Shown here piece by piece: positions 44,301 through 54,687 of a DNA stretch of 64,000 nt (position 1 is its first letter; every line of letters starts with the position of its first letter). The notes under the pieces were generated by a model. That model searched no databases, had not been told where the DNA came from, and was given only the letters and a program-made list of their open reading frames with translations. Position numbers and translations under genes: made by a program. This DNA is from Aegilops tauschii subsp. strangulata (Eukaryota > Streptophyta > Magnoliopsida > Poales > Poaceae), in NCBI RefSeq assembly GCF_002575655.3, contig NC_053037.3, forward strand, positions 569,076,880 to 569,140,879. Reading direction: 5' to 3'.

Positions 44301-45460
44301 GTCCGTCGATCCAAAGCCTTTACTGTGATAAGAGGACAATTGTTCAGAGAAAGTGTAACTGGAGTCAGCCAGAAATGCATAACACCAGAAGAAGGTCGAG
44401 TGATCCTCAACGACATCCACTCGGGGACCTGTGGTCAATTTGCGTCCTCTCGGACCATTGTGGCCAAAGCATACCGAGCTGGATTTTATTGGCCTCGAGC
44501 AAATGAAATGGCGAAAGATATAGTCGACAAATGTGAAGGCTGCCAGTTTTACTCCAACATGTTTCACAAGCCTGCATCAGCTTGAAGACCATTCCACTTG
44601 TCTGGCCCTTTGTTGTTTGGGGATTAGATATGGTTGGACCCCTGAGGACTAGCAGGAGCGGTTTCACTCATGTGCTTGTAGCAGTCGACAAGTTTACCAA
44701 ATGGATTGAAGCCAAGCCTATCAAGAATCTTGAAGCCAGTACTGCCGTCAGTTTCATCAGAGAGTTGACATTCAGATATGGGGTTCTGCACAGCATCATC
44801 ACTGACAACGGGCCGAACTTCGATTCTGACGAGTTCAGGGCCTTCTGTGCTTCCCAAGGCACTCGAGTCGACTATGCTTCAGTCGCCCACCCCCAGTCGA
44901 ATGGACAAGCGGAAAGAGCAAATGGCTTGATTCTCAAAGGACTGAAACCCCGATTGATGCGTGATGTCAAGCATGCAGCAGGCGCCTGGGTCGATGAACT
45001 TCCATCCATTCTTTGGGGATTGAGGACAACTCCCACTCGGTCGACTGGCCGAACTCCATTTTTCTTGGTCTATGGAGCTGAAGCTGTTCTACCGAGTGAC
45101 TTGCTTCACAATGCACCCCGAGTCGAGCTTTTCTCTGAAGATGAAGCAGAACAGGCCCAGCAAGACGTAGTTGATCTCTTAGAAGAGGAAAGAGAGATGG
45201 CCTTAATCCGGTCGACCATTTATTAGCAAGACTTGCGTCGATTCCACGCCTGAAATGTGAGAGGTCGAGCATTTCAAGAGGGAGACTTGGTTCTTCGAGT
45301 GGATCAGCAGAAACCACACAAGCTCACCCCTGCTTGGGAAGGTCCCTTCATCGTCACCAGAGTGCTCCACAATGGGGCATATCATCTTTACAATGTTGAA
45401 CATCAGAAAGACGAGCCACGGGCTTGGAATGCAGAGCTGCTCTGCCCCTTTTATACTTAA
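41368..45460 (+). pseudogene. pol: pol of the Tat-type element (protease, RT, two RNase H domains, integrase)
   Basis: Protease has MDGGSGLNILSAETL at about 41680. Reverse transcriptase includes PKKDDSLRMCIDFKHINRA, TMPFGLKNAGATFMRM and YMDD at 42834-42845. The first RNase H is followed by an archaeal-type RNase H (TMFFDGSKMLNGSGAGV, NNEAEYEALLHGLRMA, VYGDSDLVVNQV at about 43680-43920), the Tat-lineage hallmark. Integrase has IHSGTCGQF (a Phe stands where the second zinc-binding His is expected), CEGCQ, and the D, D, E core (VAVDKFTKWIEAKP, ITDNGPNF, NGQAERANG). Breaks: frameshift near 42190, stops at 42474-42476, 43071-43073, 43446-43448, a one-base shift near 44580 and stops from 45224 on. 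Confidence 0.85.
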
Positions 45461-45559
45461 GCGCTCATTCTGTTGAGTTGTAATAAGAAATACCTTTGTA
45501 GTTTGTTTACTAGAGAGAAGAGTTTTACAGTCTTCTAAAAATGATTGTCGCTGCTTATA

Positions 45560-46790
45560 CTTGTGTCTGAAATCCCCCAGTGGGTGACTTAGCCACGAAT
45601 CCGTTTCGCCGAAGTTTGAAAAATCCTACCGAGTGGTGAGCAAGCCTCTCACTAGAGGGCTTAGCCGCGAATCCGTTTCGCCTAAGTTAGAAAAATCATA
45701 CCGAGTGGTGAGCAAACCTCTCACTCGGGGGCTTAGCCGCGAATCCGTTTCGCCTAAGTTTGGAAAATCCTACCGAGTGGTGAGCAAGCCTCTCACTCGG
45801 GGGATTAGCTGCAGTCCAGTACTCGCCTAAGTTTGAAAAATCCTACCAAGTGGTGAGCAAGCCTCTCACTCGGGGGCTTAGCTGCAGTCCAGTACTAGCC
45901 TAAGTTTGAAAAATCCTACCGAGTGGTGAGCAAGCCTCTCACTCGGGGGCTTAGCTGCAGTCCAGTACTCGCCAAAGTTTGTAAAATCCTACCGAGTGGT
46001 GAGCAAGCCTCTCACTCAGGGGCTTAGCTGCAGTCCAGTACTCGCCTAAGTTTGAAAAATCCTACCGAGTGGTGAGCAAGCCTCTCACTCAGGGGCTTAG
46101 CTGCAGTCCAGTACTCGCCTAAGTTTGAAAAATCCTACCGAGTGGTGAGCAAGCCTCTCACTCAGGGGCTTAGCTGCAGTCCAGTACTCGCCTAAGTTTG
46201 AAAAATCCTACCGAGTGGTGAGTAAGCCTCTCACTCGTGGGCTTAGCTGCAGTCTAGTACTCGCCTAAGTTTGAAAAAACCTACCGAGTGGTGAGCAACC
46301 CTCTCACTCGGGGGCTTAGCTGCAGTTTAGTACTCGCCTAAGTTTGAAAATTCCTACTGAGTGGTGAGCAACCCTCCCACTCGGGGGCTTAGCTACAGTC
46401 CAGTCCTCGCCGAAGTTTGAAAAATCCTACCGAGTGGTGAGCAACCCTCCCACTCGGAGGCTTAGCTGCAGTCCAGTTCTCGCCTAAGTTTGAAAAAAAT
46501 CCTACCGAGTGGTGAGCAACCCTCCCACTCGGGGGCTTAGCTGCAGTCCAGTACTCGCCTAAGTTTGAAAAATCATACCGAGTGGTGAGCAACCCTCCCA
46601 CTCGGAGGCTTAGCTGCAGTCCAGTACTCGCCTAAGTTTGAAAAAATCCTACCGAGTGGTGAGCAACCCTCCCACTCAGGGGCTTAGCTGCAGTCCAGTA
46701 CTCGCCTAAATTTGAAAAATCCTAATGAGTGGTGAGCAACCCTCCCACTCGGAGGCTTAGCTGTAGTCCAGTACTCGCCTAAGTTTGAAG
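45560..46790. repeat. 73-bp tandem array (about 16 copies) in the Tat-type element
   Basis: The unit contains CCTAAGTTTGAAAAATCCTA, then CCGAGTGGTGAGCAAGCCTC, then TCACTCGGGGGCTTAGCTGC. The period is 73 bp, measured at 46044 and 46117. The first three or four copies carry CCGCGAATCCGTTTCGCC in place of CTGCAGTCCAGTACTCGCC. It follows the end of pol, a place where Tat elements often carry satellite-like arrays. Confidence 0.93.
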
Positions 46791-47275
46791 CATATCCCTA
46801 TCCGCAAGGACGGCGAGGTGCAGGTCGACTGCAACCTTCTCCTCGGAGCTGCGCCACAAGTACAACGTACGCTCCATCCCTATCCCCAAGGACGGCGAGG
46901 TGTAGGTCGACTGCAACCTTCTGCTCGGAGCTGCGCCACAAGTACAATGTACGCTCTATCCTTATCCGCAAGGACGTCGAGGTGCAGGTTGACTGCAACC
47001 TTCTCCTCGGAGCTACGCCACAAATACAATGTACGCTCCATCCTTATCCACAAGGACGGCGAGGTGCAGGTCGACTGCAATCTTCTCCTGGGAGCTACGC
47101 CACAAGTACAATGTACGCTCCATCCATATCCACGAGGACGGCGAGGTGCAGGTCGACTACAACTTTCTCCTCAGAGCTTCGCCACAAGTATAACGTACGC
47201 TCCATCCATATCCACAAGGACGGCGAGGTGCAGGTCGACTGCAACCTGCTCCTCGGAGCTGCGCCATAAGTACAA
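46791..47275 (+). repeat. 82-bp tandem array derived from ribosomal protein L26 coding sequence
   Basis: Six units at an 82-bp period (AAGGACGGCGAGGTG-type core at 46806, 46888, 46970 with one change, 47052, 47134 and 47216). In one phase a unit reads SSELRHKYNVRSIPIRKDGE followed by VQV, which matches the eukaryotic cytosolic ribosomal protein L26 (uL24) segment around ELRHKYNVRSIPIRKDDEVQ with about two differences in 23 residues. About 13 bp of filler (CGACTGCAACCTT) joins the units, so the phase changes at each copy and no protein is made. The match is in the plus strand, the sense of the element. The array abuts the 73-bp array with no spacer. Confidence 0.8.
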
Positions 47276-47491
47276 TAGCTGCATCTCAAGTACAAAGATT
47301 ATTCCGAGTGAAGAGCAAATTCCACTCGAAGGAAATAACAAGCATATTCAGAGATAAACCAAGTTCAGATAAATCCTAAAGTTCCGGACGATGGTTCAAA
47401 AGTATTCGAGCATCAAGCCCGAAGAATTTTAACGATTACACAATCACTCGGCATTCCGAGGCAAATAAAGGTGGAGCATAATGTTTCTCAG

Positions 47492-50400
47492 TCACGCGTC
47501 AGGAGAAGGACTGGCTGGGTCGCAGAAACTGTCAAGGTCTATGCTGTCTGCAATGCGAGTGGCGGCGTCAAGGAAAGTGTCCATGAAGGACTGGTAAGTG
47601 TGCCTCTTCGTGTTAGCAACCTTGAGCTCTGCCAGCTTGTCTTCTTTGACGTCTTTGCAGTGCACTTGGACCAGGGACAACGCGACATCAGCGCCACAGC
47701 GAGCAGATGACTTCTTCCATTCTTGCACTCGGTCAGATATTTGATTCAGTCGAGCAATCAGAGACTCGAGGTCTTGAGACAGTTCCGCCTGAGGCCAGAG
47801 TTCAGCGTCAACCCGAGTCATCGTTGCCTTCAGGCGGGCAAGATAAGCAACCGCGCTGTCCATGCGAGATTCCAACCGCAGCACGTTCATCACAACATCA
47901 TCCTTGACTGGACAATTTATGGGATCGAGACCCGTCTCGACCCCCTAGTTTCCGCTTCAAAGTCTTGGCAAAGCTCTGCACAGTTGAGTAAATGGTGAGT
48001 CGACGATATCATCAGGCATGACAGTCGACCGTAATAAGTCAGTCAATCATCAGTACCTTCAAGTTTTAGGACTAGCTTTGCAGCAAGCTGGCCCAGATAA
48101 GACTCCAACTCGCCCTTCTTTGTCTTGAGGCTCCCAAGCTCGTCAGTCAGCTTGTCCTTGTCTTTCTTCAGTCGCTCGACCTCCCGATTGGCATCAGAAA
48201 CAGCAGTCTTCAGTTTGGAGTTCTCTTCTTCTAACTTGCCGACTGAAGCAAGCTTCTTGTCAGCAAGCGCCATTTTCTCTCGCGCTTCCTTCTGTGCAGA
48301 AGCAAGATCCAGATCCTTCTTCTCCAAAGCCTGCTTCATTTTCTCTAAAGAAATAACATTCTTCAGACGGGCTTGGAGTTGACGGTTTCCACTACATACG
48401 TCTGCTCGAGTGGAGTCACTCGATTCAAGAAATGGAAAGGAAAAGTGCCAGCGGTGAGATAGACAGTTAGTGATTGGTTACCTCCCATGGCAGCTACTTC
48501 ATCACGAGCAGTCTTGAGATTCTTCTTGGCCAATTCCAGAGCAAGGTTGAGGCTAATTTGTTGTTTGTTCATTGTAGAAAGCTGAGCCCCAAGATCACAA
48601 GATTTTTGCAGTATAAGCCATATCAGTCGACTGAGATAGAAAGACATCACAGTGATAGCTACTCTAAGACTACCGCCGAATCAAACATTCAACGGCAGTC
48701 TCGGGGACTACACCCAGTGGGTGCACTTAGCGTGCCCCCACTGGTTTGAATAAACACTCGACATGGTCTGCCCAGCGCGAGTTAAAAAAAAGTAGTTCTC
48801 AGACCATAGTCGACTGCCCGCAGTCAACCACGGTCTTGGGGACTACACCCAGTGGGTGCACTTAGCGTGCCCCCACTGGTTCTGGTTTCATTCGACCTGG
48901 TCCGTCCAGACCGAGTGACAAAATTCAGATTCTCAGACCACAGTCGACTGCACGCAGTCAACTATGGTCTCGGGGACTATACCCAGTGGGTGCACTAAGA
49001 GTGCCCCCACTAGTTCAAAGATTCAATCCAAGATGACTCAAATTGACTTGTGCAACTTCAAAATAGTCACACCCCAGTGGGTGATCGGACAAGAAATATG
49101 ATCAATCGGAAATCAACTAACCTGGACATTGGTTTGCAGAGCAGCTCCGGCGTTGAAGGCCACCTGACTAGCCTCATGCACCACTTTCATTTGCCCCATC
49201 ACAAGGTTCAACTGAAGAAGAGCTTCCTTGGCGGCAGCCGGTGGGTCGTCCGGGGTTTGATACGCAGTGAAAAGCGATGATGGCACAGCAGTCGGAGCAG
49301 CCGTTGGGTCTGATGTGTGGAGTTGTATTGGTGCAGCAGAAGTCTGATGAGCTGATCCTGATGGGCAATCAGTCGACAGAGGGATAGCGAAAGTGACGTT
49401 GGTACGAGCCGGATCTGTCGATCGCTCGACTGCCGTCCCAGACATCACAATCGACTGAGGAACCTGGACCTCAGGCGCTTTCCCGCTCAGTTCCTTGTCC
49501 CTCCTCCTCCTTCCCCTCAGCGGTACTTCTTCATCGTCCTGGAGCACAACAACGTCCCGTGGAGCTGCAACAAACAGAGAAAGTGAAAGAGATAGGTGAT
49601 AAACAATCCAGTCGTCCAAATAAATTCGAGTCGGGCAGACTTACTGGCTTTGGAGGTAGCTGCGTCGTCGGTTTCCTCGTCGTCCGGGGTCTTGTCGATA
49701 TCCATATCAGTCGCGGCCGAGGCCGGGCTATAAAGGTTCATCATCCACTCGGTCAGTACCAGAGAATCGGTCGGAACAAGAGAAAACGGGAAGAACATTT
49801 ACCTACAAGCAACAGGAACGTCCATCTTGATTCTAGGCAAGGTCTTCCGAGCCTTCAAAGGATTGATCTTGGGCTGCTTGGTGACCTTTTTAGCCAATTC
49901 TGGAGTCGAAGATCGAGCGCGCTTTTGAGATGGAGCGCTCGAGGCCACAGCCTTATCGCGCCTGCCCGCCGGATCATGGTGCTTCTTGGATCGATGTTCG
50001 GAACAAGGTGGTGAGTCGGCTACCTCCTCATCATCCGACTCATTGCTCTCATCTTCATCATCGTTGGCTAGTGACTCCCACTCGCCGCTCTCCTCCGCGC
50101 TGTCCTCACCCTCATGGTCTTGCTCCAGAGCTTGTTCGCCATTGGGCATTGAGTACATCTCTGTGTAAATCTACAAAACAAGGAGCCGAGTGGAAATCAG
50201 TCGGATCAACAAACAGTCAAAAAACACATCCAAATTCAATCAGTTGTAGTGGCCAAACCTTATCTGGCTAGTTGGTGTCGCTGAAAGGGTTGACTCTCCT
50301 GGCGCCCCTGGGGTTGTCCTTGTTCCCGGTGATGCCCCTCAGCCACTGGGCCACTGTTTTGGCCGCCACCTCCTCCGGATGAACCCGAGCGGTGTCGCCA

Positions 50401-51251
50401 GCCCCGGAGTACATCCACATGGAGTGGTCACAAGCTTGGAGTGGTTGAATGCGCCGACTGAGGATCACCTCCAGCAGATCCATGCCGGTGACACCTTGGT
50501 TGATCAGTTGAACTACTCTCTCGACCAGCATGCCCGTCTCTGCCTTCTCTGCAGCGGTCACTTTCAACGAAGATGGAGTCTGAACACGATCAAAAGAGAA
50601 AGGGGGAAGTCCAGTCGACTGGCCTGGGGTCACGATATCCTGGAGGTAGAATCAGGTCGACTGCCAGCCCCTGACCAACTCAGCAAGAGTCATCGAAGGG
50701 AAGGAACTCCTCTTCCTCTTCTGGATACCCAGACCCCCACACATCTGGATAACATGGGTTTTCTCGTCGTTCGAGCTCGCTTTCTTCACTGTTTGGGAGC
50801 GGACGATGAAAATGTGCTTGAAAAGACCCCAGTGCGGTCGACACCCCAGGAAATTCTCGCACATGGACACGAATGCAGCAAGGTATGTGATGGTGTTGGG
50901 AGTAAAATGATGGAGTTGAGCCCCGAAGAAATTCAAGAATCCTCGAATGAAGGGGCGTGGAGGAAGCGAGAAGCCGCGGTCGACATGAGTGGCGAGCTGA
51001 ACACACTCACCCGGTCGTGGCTGCGGCTCCGTTTCCCCCTCCGGCAGCCGCGCAGACTCATGGACGATCAGCCCTAACTCGGCCATATCGTCCATGTCTT
51101 CCTGCCGTAGTGAGGATCGGATCCAATCTCCCTGGATCCAACCCGACGGCAGCCCCGAGCGCGATGAAGATCCCCGATTCGTCTTCTTGCTTTTCGCCGC
51201 CCCCGTTGCCTTCTTCGCGCGTTCCAACGCCGCCGTTTTCTCCTTCCCCAT
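47492..51251 (-). pseudogene. Antisense gene (aORF) of the Tat-type element
   Basis: Starting at ATG 51251 (MGKEKTAALERAKKA), the minus strand encodes a nuclear-looking basic start, then the region known as 'putative gypsy type transposon' (PF04195-like: FSLPPRPFIRGFLNFFGAQL, HHFTPNTITYLAAFVSMCE). A TGA at 50652-50654 interrupts it. Later exons encode an acidic Ser/Glu/Asp region (50158-49800), a Pro/Ala/Thr-rich stretch (49119-49560), a coiled coil rich in Lys/Glu (48043-48350) and a final coiled coil (47492-47893). Introns lie between; borders are approximate. Such antisense genes are known from Grande and other Tat elements; their function is unknown. Confidence 0.75.
48695..49020. repeat. 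134-bp repeat, three copies, in an intron of the antisense gene
   Basis: The block GGGGACTACACCCAGTGGGT plus GCACTTAGCGTGCCCCCACTGG occurs at about 48700, 48835 and 48970 with a spacing of 134-135 bp. A fourth remnant, CACCCCAGTGGGTG, lies at about 49070. Confidence 0.85.
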
Positions 51252-51756
51252 GACGGCGGAGCAGCAGCGTCGAGAGTGGAGAAGCTAAAAGAGGTGAAGG
51301 AGCAAGAGGAAGAAGAAGGAGAATGGGCATGCATAGTGCGGACTCCTCGGCCTCGCCGCTTTTAAAGCCCTACTTCCGAGTGGCTGAGGCGTGGGCCCGG
51401 GTGATCCTGTCAAATCCCTTAACAGTCGCACACGGGATACGTGGCGAAAAAGGTGGCGCGGAAATCGAAACGTCCTTTTTATCTACTCCGCTTACCACGG
51501 CGCGCTCCGCCTAGCGCGCTTCCACCAAAATTTCGAATCGCGCGAAATCCGGGATCCTCTACAACCGATCACGCCAAAGATTCCATGTCAAGGAGAACAC
51601 TCGACGGGTGACGTCATAAAAACCAGTCGGCAATTTCTGAATCGATCAAGGTGACTGAAACGAAGCCGAAGTTCCAACAACTGGCCTCCGTTTGTAGATG
51701 AAAGCAAGAGTCAAAGCAAGGTCAACTTCAACTTTCTTTTCACTTGGACCTCAATC

Positions 51757-51770
51757 CATTCGGGGGCTAA
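51757..51770 (+). promoter_or_regulatory. Polypurine-type tract before the 3' LTR of the Tat-type element
   Basis: ATTCGGGGGCTAA directly precedes the 3' LTR. It is purine-rich only in its centre but sits in the correct position. Confidence 0.5.
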
Positions 51771-52346
51771 TGATGAGGACATAGACATGGGGTAGGGTAA
51801 TAGGCCTGACCTATACGTCCTACCTAAGGTCCTTGTCCTAGAAGCAAAGAAGTTCAAGAGTAAATAGAGGGGGCCCAACAAAGGTGTCGAGTGCAATCCA
51901 CTCGACCTACCATTCACTCGGAGACCCCTCCTTATTTAGGTCACTCGACCACTAAACCACTCGACGTGTAAAAGACCTAAAGCCACTCCGTGCAGCAACG
52001 GTCGGGCGTTTATTCATATACTTAATGATCATTTATAGCACTTTATTACGGACGTTACCTGTAACGCTCTTTCTTTATGTACATTGAACCCTGTGTAATG
52101 GAGGGGAGCTGGGGTCTTGGCGCACTCTATATAAGCCACCCCTCCTCCGGGACAAGGGTTCGCACCCCTGTAAACACACACATACATAATCCAGTCGACC
52201 GCCTCCGGGCTCCGAGACGTATGGCTGTTCCTTCTTCCGAGAAGGGCCTGAACTCGTAAAACTCATGTGTACAACTTCGCGATAGCTAGGATCTTGCCTC
52301 TCCATACTTACCCCCCTATTCTACTGTCAGTCTTAGTACCACGACA
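51771..52346 (+). repeat. 3' LTR of the Tat-type element
   Basis: It is 576 bp, starts TGATGAGGACATAG and ends ACGACA, followed by the CATAC duplication. The 2-bp difference from the 5' LTR lies in the C-run at about 52138. Confidence 0.93.
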
Positions 52347-52351
52347 CATAC

Positions 52352-52492
52352 CTCCTAGATAAAAATATCTATGTCAACTTGATGGGCATAATTTGTCATA
52401 AACACGAAATGCAACAAATAGTTTTAAAAGAGAATATACCACATCCGAAGCATACACGGATGAGGGCTAACTGGGACAGATATCAAAACCAT
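52352..52492 (-). pseudogene. CACTA A small gene: exon 1 and the first codon of exon 2
   Basis: Exon 1 is 52440-52492 (start MVLISVPVSP) with a GT donor. The intron ends with TAG at 52355-52357 and exon 2 begins GAGG at 52354, where the Tat element interrupts it. Exon 1 is 53 bp against 54 bp in B, so it carries a one-base deletion. The rest of exon 2 lies at 38362-38664. Confidence 0.55.
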
Positions 52493-52799
52493 GACACTAT
52501 GTATAACAAACAACGTACGGGTAAGATAATTATACGAGTAACTATATATCCAAATCACACAAACATGAATTTTTTATATAAAAAAGATAAGAACAATAGG
52601 CTCACCACAAGGTGGTGCCGGCAACGGGACGGTGCGGGCGATCGACCGTGGTTACGACGGAGATTTAGAAGGCACTAAGTAACAACACCTACATATGCAA
52701 ACTAAGTGTTATTTTGACCTCAAATTACGTATAAATCAAATACTACCACATATAATTCCTCCCAAATTACTAAAACCCACAATTAATCACTATATAAAC

Positions 52800-53260
52800 C
52801 AATGCAAGAGCTAATCTAGCAATGAGAGATGAAAGGACAAAGTTGCTAACCTTTGTGATCAATTGAATGGATGGGGGCCTGCAAATCTTGACAAATTTTG
52901 GGCAAAATTTGTGATGAGGTCGAGAGGAAGAAGGGAAGAACAGTGGAGAGGGAGAAGGGAAAGGGGGAAGAACAGAGTGCATGTGGACGAAGGGTTTATA
53001 TAGGACGACCTTTAGTACCGGTTCGTGCCTCGAACCGGTACTAAAGGTGTTGGAGGGGCCCCAGTCTGACAACATATCCTGCCACCACTCTCTTTAGTAC
53101 CGGCTCGTGGCACGAACCGGTGCTAAAAGTTCGGCACGAACCGGTACTAATGAGGGACGCCCGCCTAGCCGTTGGAACCGGCACTAATGGTCACATCAGT
53201 GCCGGCTCAAATTCAAACCGGGACTAATGAGCTGAACATTTGACCCTTTTTCTACTAGTG
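52800..53260 (-). promoter_or_regulatory. Right terminus, repeat array and promoter of CACTA A
   Basis: Read on the minus strand: terminus CACTAGTAGAAAAAGGGTC, several inverted CCGGTTCGTG/CACGAACCGG repeats, then CCTATATAAACCC (52994-53004) and a pyrimidine-rich leader. Transcription would run to the small gene and the transposase. Confidence 0.65.
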
Positions 53261-53263
53261 TAT

Positions 53264-54287
53264 ATATATCAAATATACCAGGAAGATGTATATCTTGCCA
53301 TATGGATGAAAATAATTCATACTCTCTCCATCCATTAGTTGGTGGCGTAAAATTCACAAAGAGGTGTATCTTGCTACTATGAGAAAAAGCTCTTTGAGGC
53401 CAATGATAGTGCTTTGAGGAACATAAATAGGAAAATGGATGCACTGAAACCAAAAATTAAGCTCATAATACATGTGTTTATTATGTGTTAGCATTATTTG
53501 AATAAATTAGCATCCGCACAGTTGTATGATAGCTGCAATTTAACACTTCCAGTTCACATCTCAATAGATTACATCAATAATTTCATAGCCTTATAAATGG
53601 TTCTACCTGTTGATGTACTGGTTGATGACTACTGATGTTTAAATGGTTCTACCTGTCAAATTGTATATATGTTTTCAGTCATAGAGGCTTAATAGAAATT
53701 CAACTCTAAAAGGCACATGTTGTACCTTTTGCTGAGTGCTGGACTCGGCAAAGGTACCCTTTACCTAGTGCAGCACTTGGCAGCTGTGGCGCTTGGATGC
53801 CCACTATGAACATCAAACATGTAGTTTGTGGAATTTGCGACTACATGAACTCCGCAAATGTTTGATGAGAGCCGTAAAAATCAGCAAAACATGCCACATT
53901 TGCGGAGTTTTCGATGGAAAGCTCTTTGCAGATGTAAAACTCAGCGGAACGGTTGCACGGAAAAAAATCATTTTTGAAAATCTTTGCCGAGTTTTCCACG
54001 GGAAACTCTTTGGAGACGTGCCCCCAGTATTACGGAGCGGTCAACCCTGAAAGATAGGGGCTCCTAGATGCCTAGTTCCACGACACAAGATGTCTGCAGA
54101 AGGTGTATTTGCCGAGTATTTTTGATTTGCTGAGTATTTTGTTAACAGCTCTCGGCGGACGTTGGGTTGTTTCGAGCACTCTGTTGCCATGTAGTGTACT
54201 CAGCAAACAATTGTTTTGCCGTGCCCCCGTGAGTGGGAGCTTGACTCAAAGCTTGGAACTGGGCAAAGACAAAATTTTCTAGTAGTG
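53264..54287. mobile_element. CACTA relic with TTTGCCGAGT-type repeats (right end only)
   Basis: The right end TTTTCTAGTAGTG finishes at 54287. Between about 53730 and 54260 short repeats of TTTGCCGAGT / ACTCGGCAAA recur, typical of another large CACTA group of grasses. No matching left CACTACTAG end is visible in the window, and no gene is present, so this is a truncated copy. 53264-53720 holds AT-rich DNA without a feature I recognise. Confidence 0.5.
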
Positions 54288-54687
54288 AATGTTGGAAAGG
54301 ACATGACCTACTAACTAAAGACGAGCCAAAAGAGTTAGCAGTGTAAGATGTTAAGCAACAAGGATTAACCTGATGTCCAAAAGATCACATATATCATTAC
54401 AATGTTATACTCGATGGATACAATCATATAATTTTTCTAGGAAGATGATAGCACACTTGCAAAATACAAATTTCAGAAAATAAATATGCTTCTAAAGAAA
54501 GACATCATGTGCAGTATAAAGAATATGCATGTACACTATACCAAGGCAAACCTCCACGAAGCTTGGGAGGTGCAAAATGCCACAAATTATGCTTGATCCT
54601 TGGATAGATGGTGGTGGTAGTGTAGAGTTGTTCACGGCTTGTGAAAGCACCATGATTTGTTTCTAGAGATCCTCGAGCTTTCCCTCA
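54288..54687. other. Non-coding flank, nothing recognised
   Basis: This is AT-rich DNA between the CACTA relic and the coding fragment. The minus-strand phase beginning near 54730 (DVMYHFMRNNEGKLEDL) continues to about 54560 with one stop, so its right part may belong to the neighbouring fragment. Confidence 0.4.

Larger units (their letters stand above)
38665..52346 (+). mobile_element. Tat-type Ty3/gypsy retrotransposon inserted in CACTA A
   Basis: LTRs are 38665-39242 (578 bp) and 51771-52346 (576 bp), starting TGATGAGGACATAG. A perfect CATAC duplication flanks the element (38660-38664 and 52347-52351). It has the Tat layout: gag, protease, reverse transcriptase, RNase H, a second archaeal-type RNase H, integrase, two tandem arrays, an antisense gene and the 3' LTR. 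About 21 substitutions and one 2-bp indel separate the LTRs (3.6%), roughly 1.4 million years at 1.3e-8. Coding sequence is broken in many places. Confidence 0.93.
3975..53260 (-). mobile_element. CACTA element A (outer, heavily nested)
   Basis: The left end is CACTAGTGCAAAACCGGGC and the right end, read inwards, is CACTAGTAGAAAAAGGGTC. Both are flanked by the trinucleotide TAT (3972-3974 and 53261-53263), the 3-bp duplication typical of CACTA (En/Spm) elements. Sub-terminal repeats of the type TTTAGTACCGGTT/AACCGGTACTAAA follow both ends. Genes run on the minus strand: a small membrane-segment ORF, the transposase, an ORF of unknown function and a Ptta/Ulp1-like ORF. After removing B and the two gypsy insertions (with C inside one of them) it would be about 11.5 kb. 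The flank is AT-rich, so the TAT match alone is modest evidence; gene continuity across the insertions is the stronger argument. Confidence 0.85.

Noticed and set aside
45560..46790. Regular repeats resembling a CRISPR array
   Set aside because: There are no unique spacers; the 73-bp unit is a continuous tandem repeat within a eukaryotic retrotransposon.
46785..47357. A 190-codon plus-strand frame as a real gene
   Set aside because: It runs through the six 82-bp units in changing phases of the L26-derived text, so it is a by-product of the array and not a ribosomal protein gene.
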